DNA of 64,000 nucleotides, from assembly GCA_934668375.1 (NCBI GenBank), contig CAKUNF010000007.1:27707-91706 (forward strand), given 5' to 3'. The translations under genes and the position numbers were made by a program. Shown piece after piece: positions 59,658 through 64,000 of this stretch. This DNA is from an uncultured Parolsenella sp. (GTDB taxonomy: Bacteria; Actinomycetota; Coriobacteriia; Coriobacteriales; Atopobiaceae). The notes below the pieces were generated by a model. It saw nothing but the letters and a program-made list of their open reading frames with translations. It made no database searches and was not told the origin of the DNA. Positions within the stretch are counted from its first letter, which is position 1. Every line of letters begins with the position of its first letter.

Positions 59658-60185
59658 CTAGATGCGGTGCGCAAGTTCGCGAACCTCGGCCAGCTTTGGC
59701 GAGGAGGCCATGCTGGTGCGCTCCTCCATACCGCTGACGGTAACGATGCCCAGGCTCTCCCACTTGCAGTAGGAGCACGTGGCCTTGTACTGGGCGATGG
59801 CCGCGTCATAGACGCCCTCGCTGTGGCTGTCCAGCAGCAGGGCAACCTTGTGGAACGGGAAGCCCACGCCGCCAAAGGCGTACAGTCGATCGATCGCGGC
59901 CTTCTCCTGCGCCGTGACGTCGAACCAGTAGATGGGCGAGGCAAACACCACGACGTCCGCCTGACGCAGCTTGTCCAGCACGGCGGCCATGTCATCCTTC
60001 TGGACGCAGGCACCCTCGTGGGCAAAGCAGTACTGGCAGCCCAGGCACCCGTGGATGTCCATGCGGCCAACGTTGAGCACCTCGGCCTCGTGGCCGCACG
60101 CGCGCGCCTCCTCGGCAAACGCGTTGGCCATGGTCTCGGTGTTGGCGCCCTTGCGCGGACTGCCGTTCAGGATGATGACGTTCAT
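59658..60185 (-). CDS. Flavodoxin-like NAD(P)H:FMN reductase
   Basis: The 175-residue protein begins MNVIILNGSPRKGANTETMA, a flavodoxin-like FMN-binding loop, and has a CLGCQYCFAHEGACVQKDDM cluster and ASPIYWFDVTAQEKAAIDRLY. It fits the NADPH-dependent FMN reductase/iron-sulphur flavoprotein group. The ATG at 60185 follows AGGAGAG. A role in redox or detoxification chemistry is inferred. Confidence 0.87.
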   Translation of the reverse strand: MNVIILNGSPRKGANTETMANAFAEEARACGHEAEVLNVGRMDIHGCLGCQYCFAHEGACVQKDDMAAVLDKLRQADVVVFASPIYWFDVTAQEKAAIDRLYAFGGVGFPFHKVALLLDSHSEGVYDAAIAQYKATCSYCKWESLGIVTVSGMEERTSMASSPKLAEVRELAHRI

Positions 60186-60301
60186 GCTCTCTCCTTGTTC
60201 GAATTGCGAGACGGCAGCTCCCCGGCCGCACGTCACTTACACGAGTTCCTTGTACCCCACTCTGAATGGAGGCGTTTGTGGCCGCGGAGAAACGGTACTT
60301 G

Positions 60302-60426
60302 CGAAATTCCGAGGCTAAATGGCGGCTCAGTAAGTAGAGCAGCTTGCGGGATTTGCAAACACGCAGGTAGATGAGTTGACGCTTTTTTGGCTACTCAGAG
60401 TTCTGAGATTTAGCCTCGGAATTTCG
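60302..60426. repeat. 125-bp element with perfect 19-bp inverted repeats
   Basis: The ends CGAAATTCCGAGGCTAAAT (60302-60320) and ATTTAGCCTCGGAATTTCG (60408-60426) are exact complements over 19 bases. The interior has no gene; a short T-rich stretch lies near 60383. This could be a MITE, or an RNA element such as a large stem; I see no target duplication. It occupies most of the gap between the reductase and the Nudix gene (60186-60565), and nothing else is seen there. Confidence 0.75.
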
Positions 60427-60565
60427 TGCAGAGTTCTCGCACCAACTTCGCACTCACACCCAAATCAAGGCTGCGCATGGGCCCATAAGCCGTCGTGCCC
60501 GAACGAGACGGCGCCCGTTGGGTAGAATCTCGCACGTTGATACCACGAGAACAGCGAGGCAGGGC

Positions 60566-60985
60566 ATGAGCAATAAGAAACTGCACGTAGCGGCCGCGAT
60601 CATCGTGCGAGACGGGGCCGTGCTCGCTGCGCAGCGCAGCCACGGCATGAAGGACGGCTGGGAGCTGCCCGGCGGCAAGCTGGAGCCCGGCGAGACTTCC
60701 GAGGACGCATGCCGCCGCGAGATTCGCGAGGAACTCGGCCTTGAGCTGGGCGTTCTTTGGCCCTACACCACCGTGCGCCACAGCTACCCGGAGTTCGACA
60801 TCGAGATGGACGTCTTCTGCGCGCCCGTGTCACCAGACGCCGAGCCGCAGATGCTCGACCACGAGGCCCTTCGCTGGCTTGGCCGAGACGACCTGCTCTC
60901 CGTGGACTGGCTGCCCGCAGACCTCGAGGTCGTGCGCTCGCTGGGCTTGGCCTGGAACGACGTCTTCGACAGCATGCACATGTAG
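60566..60985 (+). CDS. Nudix hydrolase (MutT-like)
   Basis: The 139-residue protein carries a Nudix box at residues 37-59 (G-x5-E-x7-REIREELG), preceded by RDGAVLAAQRSHGMKDGWELP. It would hydrolyse nucleoside diphosphates linked to other moieties, as MutT and its relatives do to oxidised dGTP. The ATG at 60566 follows AGGCAGGG. Two REP-like repeats follow its stop. Confidence 0.9.
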   Translation: MSNKKLHVAAAIIVRDGAVLAAQRSHGMKDGWELPGGKLEPGETSEDACRREIREELGLELGVLWPYTTVRHSYPEFDIEMDVFCAPVSPDAEPQMLDHEALRWLGRDDLLSVDWLPADLEVVRSLGLAWNDVFDSMHM

Positions 60986-61014
60986 CGATGTGGCCCCGCC
61001 CGCACGCGCGCCGA

Positions 61015-61046
61015 GGTGACAATTGACCCCGTCCCCAAGTGTCACG
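61015..61046 (+). repeat. REP-like repeat, copy 5
   Basis: GGTGACAATTGACCCCGTCC followed by CCAAGTGTCAC. It lies between the Nudix stop and panB and is 12 bases from the next copy. Confidence 0.85.
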
Positions 61047-61058
61047 CATGCGCGCGGC

Positions 61059-61091
61059 GGTGACAAATCGACCCCGTCCCCAAGTGTCACC
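61059..61091 (+). repeat. REP-like repeat, copy 6
   Basis: GGTGACAAATCGACCCCGTC followed by CCCAAGTGTCACC. Its partner at 61015 is in the same orientation, giving a tandem pair 44 bases apart. Confidence 0.88.
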
Positions 61092-61160
61092 GCCGCGAGG
61101 GCTACAATGAACATTTGGCGCTGGACATTTCACCCCCAAGCCAGCGCCGGGAGGAAACGC

Positions 61161-62006
61161 ATGGCAAAGAACACGGTTCTCACCCTCGCCAAGCAGGTGG
61201 CCGAGGGCCAAAAGGTGACCATGGTCACCAGCTACGACTACACCATGGCAAGCATCGTGGAGGCCGCGGGCATCAATATGATCCTCGTGGGCGACTCCCT
61301 CGGCATGACGATGCTCGGCTACGACGACACCATCCCCGTGACGATGGACGACATGGTCCACCACACCCGCGCCGTCACGCGCGCCACGAGCGACACGTTC
61401 GTCGTGGGCGACATGCCGTTCATGTCCTACCAGCTTGGGCCCGAGCAGGCACTCGCCAACGCCGGCCGCCTCATGAAAGAGGGCCGCTGCCAGGCCGTCA
61501 AGCTCGAGGGAGGCGTGCGCTGCGCGCCGCAGATCCACGCCATCGTGGAGGCGGGCATCCCCGTCGTGGGCCACGTGGGCATGACGCCCCAGAGCGCAAA
61601 CTCCTTCGGCGGCTTCAAGGTGCAGGGCAAGAGCGCCGAGAACGCCCAGCGCATCGTCGACGACGCCTTGGCCGTCGAGGAGGCCGGCGCATTCGCCGTG
61701 GTTCTCGAGTGCGTCCCGCGCGACCTCGCCGAGTTCATCACGTCCAAGCTCACGCACTGCTTCACGATCGGCATCGGCGCAGGAGCGGGCTGCGACGGCC
61801 AGGTGCTCGTGGCGCAGGACCTGCTCGGCATGACGCCGGGCGGCTTCAAGCCCAAGTTCGTGCGCCAGTTTGCCCAGGTGGGCGCCGAGATGCAGAAGGC
61901 ATACGAGAACTACGCCGCCGCCGTTCAGTCCGGCGAGTTCCCCGCGTTCGAGAACGGCTTCAAGATGGATTCCGAGGTCATGGACCAGATCAGGAGGAAC
62001 AACTAA
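61161..62006 (+). CDS. panB: 3-methyl-2-oxobutanoate hydroxymethyltransferase
   Basis: The 281-residue enzyme makes ketopantoate from alpha-ketoisovalerate in the first committed step of pantothenate synthesis. It has VTSYDYTMASIVEAAGINMI, the GDSLGM segment whose Asp binds Mg, DDTIPVTMDDMVHH, HVGMTPQSANSFGGFKVQG and VFAVVLE-like FAVVLECVP. The ATG at 61161 has GGAGG upstream; an upstream extension covers the REP repeats and is rejected. It ends TAATG, overlapping panC by one base. Confidence 0.96.
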   Translation: MAKNTVLTLAKQVAEGQKVTMVTSYDYTMASIVEAAGINMILVGDSLGMTMLGYDDTIPVTMDDMVHHTRAVTRATSDTFVVGDMPFMSYQLGPEQALANAGRLMKEGRCQAVKLEGGVRCAPQIHAIVEAGIPVVGHVGMTPQSANSFGGFKVQGKSAENAQRIVDDALAVEEAGAFAVVLECVPRDLAEFITSKLTHCFTIGIGAGAGCDGQVLVAQDLLGMTPGGFKPKFVRQFAQVGAEMQKAYENYAAAVQSGEFPAFENGFKMDSEVMDQIRRNN

Positions 62007-62914
62007 TGAAGGCAGTCACCACCGTCGCCGAGGTGCGCGAGCAGGTCAAGGCATGGAAGCGCGAGGGCCTCACCGTGGGTCTCGTCCCCACCATGGGCTT
62101 TCTGCACGAGGGCCACAAGAGCCTCATCGTGCGTGCCGCGGCCGAGAATGACCGCGTCGTGGTCAGCGACTTCGTGAACCCCACGCAGTTTGGCCCCACC
62201 GAGGACCTCGAGAGCTACCCGCGCGACTTCGAGCGCGACTGCAAGCTGTGCGAGGAGGCCGGCGCCGCCCTCGTGTTCCACCCCGAGCCCAGCGAGATGT
62301 ACGCGCCCAACGCGTGCACCTACGTCAACATGGACGAGCTCACGCACGAGCTGTGCGGCCTCACGCGCCCCATCCACTTCCGTGGCGTGTGCACCGTGGT
62401 CTCCAAGCTGTTCCACATCGTGTGCCCCGACCGCGCCTACTTTGGCCAGAAGGACGCCCAGCAGCTCGCCGTCATTCGCCGCATGGTGCGCGACCTCAAC
62501 TTTGACATCCAGATCGTGGGCTGCCCCATCGTCCGCGAGGAGAGCGGCCTGGCCAAGAGCTCGCGCAACACGTACCTCTCGCCCGAGGAGCGCACGGCCG
62601 CGCTGTGCCTGTCTCGCGCCGTTTTTACCGGCCAGAAGATGGTCGAGGCCGGCGAGCGCGACGCCAAGACCGTGCTCGACGCCATGAAGGCGATCATCGA
62701 GGCCGAGCCGCTTGCCAAGATCGACTACGTGAAGATGGTCGACTTCGAGAACATCGTGCAGATCGACAAGATCGAGGACGCCCCGGTGCTGTGCGCCATG
62801 GCCGTCTACATTGGCAAGACGCGCCTCATCGACAACTTCATCTTTGACCCGGCAGAGGCCGAGGGCTGCGGTTGCGGCTGCGACGGCGGCTCGTGCTGCT
62901 GCTGTGGCGCGTAA
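62006..62914 (+). CDS. panC: Pantoate-beta-alanine ligase with Cys-rich tail
   Basis: The 302-residue ligase joins pantoate and beta-alanine. It has PTMGFLHEGHKSLI with the nucleotidyl-transferase His motif, VNPTQFGPTEDLESYPRD, FGQKDAQQLAVIRRM and SSRNTYLS. AGGAGG lies 10 bases upstream. The body matches a normal family length of about 280; the C-terminus adds a Cys-rich tail, EGCGCGCDGGSCCCCGA, with seven Cys between residues 288 and 300. That tail is unusual and might bind metal. It is overlapped by the panB stop (TAATG). Confidence 0.94.
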   Translation: MKAVTTVAEVREQVKAWKREGLTVGLVPTMGFLHEGHKSLIVRAAAENDRVVVSDFVNPTQFGPTEDLESYPRDFERDCKLCEEAGAALVFHPEPSEMYAPNACTYVNMDELTHELCGLTRPIHFRGVCTVVSKLFHIVCPDRAYFGQKDAQQLAVIRRMVRDLNFDIQIVGCPIVREESGLAKSSRNTYLSPEERTAALCLSRAVFTGQKMVEAGERDAKTVLDAMKAIIEAEPLAKIDYVKMVDFENIVQIDKIEDAPVLCAMAVYIGKTRLIDNFIFDPAEAEGCGCGCDGGSCCCCGA

Positions 62915-62915
62915 C

Positions 62916-63740
62916 GTGCGCAAGCACGTCAACATCGCGTTTGTGGGAGCCGGCAAGGTTGGCTGCTCGCTCGCCCGCTACCTGGCGGACGGCGAGGAGG
63001 TTAGCCTTGCCGGCTTCTTCTCTCGATCGCCTGAGAGCGCGCGGGAGGCGGCCGCGCTTGCCGGCGGCGCTGCGTTTGGGTCGCTCGCGGACGCGGCGGA
63101 TGCGGCGGACGTCTTGTTCGTGACGACGCCGGACAGCGCCATCTCCGACGTGGCCGAGAAGCTCGCCGGGTGTGGCACGGGCCTGCGCGGCAAGGTCGTG
63201 GCGCACTGCTCGGGCGCCACGGGCTCAGGCGCGCTCGACGCATGCCGAGCCGCCGGCGCCGACGTGGCCTCGTGCCACCCGCTGTATGCCGTGAGCAGCA
63301 GGTTCGATAGCTGGCAGGAGCTTTCTCGCGCGTGGTTCACGCTCGAGGGAGACGATGTGGCCTGCGACGCCCTCGAGGCGATGCTCGCAAGCCGCGGCAA
63401 CCACGTGGCACGCATCGATGCCGCGCAGAAGGCCCGCTACCACGCCGCTGCCGTCATGGCGTCCAACCTGGTCGTGGGGCTGTACGACATGGCGGCAGGC
63501 GAGCTTGCGCGCTGCGGACTTGACCGCACGGACGCCGAGTCCGCGCTCGTCGGGCTGTTTCTTGGCAACGCCGAGCACATCGCGGCCGATGGCGTGGCGG
63601 CCTCCCTCACCGGCCCGGCCGCCCGCGGCGACGAGGCCACCATCGAGCGGCACCTCGCCTGCCTCGGCGGCGACGAGCGAGCCGTCTACGAGCTGCTCAC
63701 CGCCCGCTGCCGCGAGATCGCGGCGCGGCGCGAGGGCTAG
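62916..63740 (+). CDS. Rossmann-fold DUF2520 oxidoreductase-like protein
   Basis: The 274-residue protein has a Rossmann nucleotide loop (NIAFVGAGKVGCSLARYLADG), VLFVTTPDSAISDVAEKL, and a DUF2520 C-terminal half (SCHPLYAVSSRFDSWQEL, AAVMASNLVVGLYDMA). Members of this family often sit beside panB/panC and are candidate ketopantoate reductases. The GTG at 62916 is used because the sequence lacks an ATG at the domain start; a GTG four codons upstream is possible. No Shine-Dalgarno is visible, so translation is probably coupled to panC. Confidence 0.75.
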   Translation: MRKHVNIAFVGAGKVGCSLARYLADGEEVSLAGFFSRSPESAREAAALAGGAAFGSLADAADAADVLFVTTPDSAISDVAEKLAGCGTGLRGKVVAHCSGATGSGALDACRAAGADVASCHPLYAVSSRFDSWQELSRAWFTLEGDDVACDALEAMLASRGNHVARIDAAQKARYHAAAVMASNLVVGLYDMAAGELARCGLDRTDAESALVGLFLGNAEHIAADGVAASLTGPAARGDEATIERHLACLGGDERAVYELLTARCREIAARREG

Positions 63741-63785
63741 CCAACGAGAAGTACTCCGACAAGGAGCACCACGAGCACAAAGGTA

Positions 63786-63822
63786 CGGCCGCGGGACGAC
63801 AAGGGTCGTCACCCCGCGGCCG
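63786..63822. terminator. Bidirectional hairpin between convergent genes
   Basis: CGGCCGCGGG, ACGAC, GTCGT and CCCGCGGCCG form a long hairpin between the DUF2520 gene and the LPXTG gene. It lacks a long T-tract on either strand. Confidence 0.55.
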
Positions 63823-63860
63823 CACTCACATCATGGCCAAGCAGCACCCATCAAACCGCG

Positions 63861-64000
63861 CTACTCGTCTCCCCTGGTCTGGGAGAAAAGACCGGCAACG
63901 AGCGCGCCAAAGCCAGCCAGACAAGCGACAAGGGCAGACAGCAGGCTCGAGTCCCCGGTTCTGGGAAGCTTCGCCGAGCCGTCAGAACGGCGAGCGACCG
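63861..64000 (-). CDS. C-terminus of an LPXTG surface protein (partial)
   Basis: Reading on the minus strand from the window edge gives a sorting signal: ...RRSDGSAKLPRTGDSS, then a hydrophobic segment (LLSALVACLAGFGALVAGLF) and a short charged end SQTRGDE with stop at 63861-63863. This is a class A sortase substrate. The gene extends beyond the window, so its identity is not known. It is convergent with the pantothenate operon. Confidence 0.85.
   Translation of the reverse strand, partial: VARRSDGSAKLPRTGDSSLLSALVACLAGFGALVAGLFSQTRGDE

Overview
The window comes from a GC-rich, low-genome-complexity actinobacterium. The gene set points to class Coriobacteriia, probably an Olsenella/Atopobiaceae relative: a mannose-family PTS with ManO, LPXTG surface proteins built from Cna-B/SpaA repeats, a SigB/F-type sigma operon, and paired YhgE/Pip membrane proteins. 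This placement is inferred from gene content and base composition; no rRNA gene is present to confirm it.

Layout. 0-9 kb: rpmB, then a lone AbiEi-like gene bracketed by two inverted ~70-bp palindromic elements, then thiamine diphosphokinase with a HAD hydrolase, a FmdB-type zinc ribbon, and a minus-strand housekeeping operon priA-def-fmt-rsmB. 9-22 kb: one 4,307-residue LPXTG-anchored surface protein made of about 12 Cna-B-like and 13 SpaA-like domains. 22-23.8 kb: metK behind a SAM-I riboswitch with a clear terminator and promoter. 23.9-28.9 kb: two overlapping YhgE/Pip genes. 29-31.7 kb: efp-asp23-nusB-xseB-tlyA. 31.8-35 kb: mannose-type PTS IIAB-IIC-IID plus ManO. 35-38.5 kb: an M24 aminopeptidase, then shikimate kinase followed by an AroB homologue that has lost its metal-binding and catalytic residues.

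38.6-47.6 kb: after a 195-bp MITE-like element, a long minus-strand gene run carries DUF948-like, RsbW-like, sigma factor, AI-2E transporter, alaS, ruvX, mltG, yqeG and a short prepilin peptidase. 47.7-52.9 kb: rarA, a dGTPase-like HD protein, an SGNH hydrolase and a PPP-type phosphatase. 52.9-57.4 kb is an accessory defence island: Vsr nickase, Sau3AI/MutH-family endonuclease, cytosine-5 methyltransferase, a tiny overlapping ORF, and a DinJ-YafQ toxin-antitoxin pair under a perfect palindromic operator. 57.5-64 kb: a Na+/H+ antiporter, a flavodoxin-like reductase, a Nudix hydrolase, a pantothenate operon (panB-panC-DUF2520) and, at the very edge, the sorting signal of a second LPXTG protein.

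Most interesting signals: the giant adhesin flanked by short direct repeats; the inactive-looking AroB; a REP-like 33-bp palindromic repeat placed at gene 3' ends (five close copies, one divergent); several different inverted-repeat elements without transposase genes; a candidate small RNA upstream of the mannose PTS; a cysteine-rich tail on PanC; and a DUF2520 protein in the place expected for ketopantoate reductase. Coordinates of starts were chosen by Shine-Dalgarno and overlap logic; functional names rest on motif reading, not on database searches.
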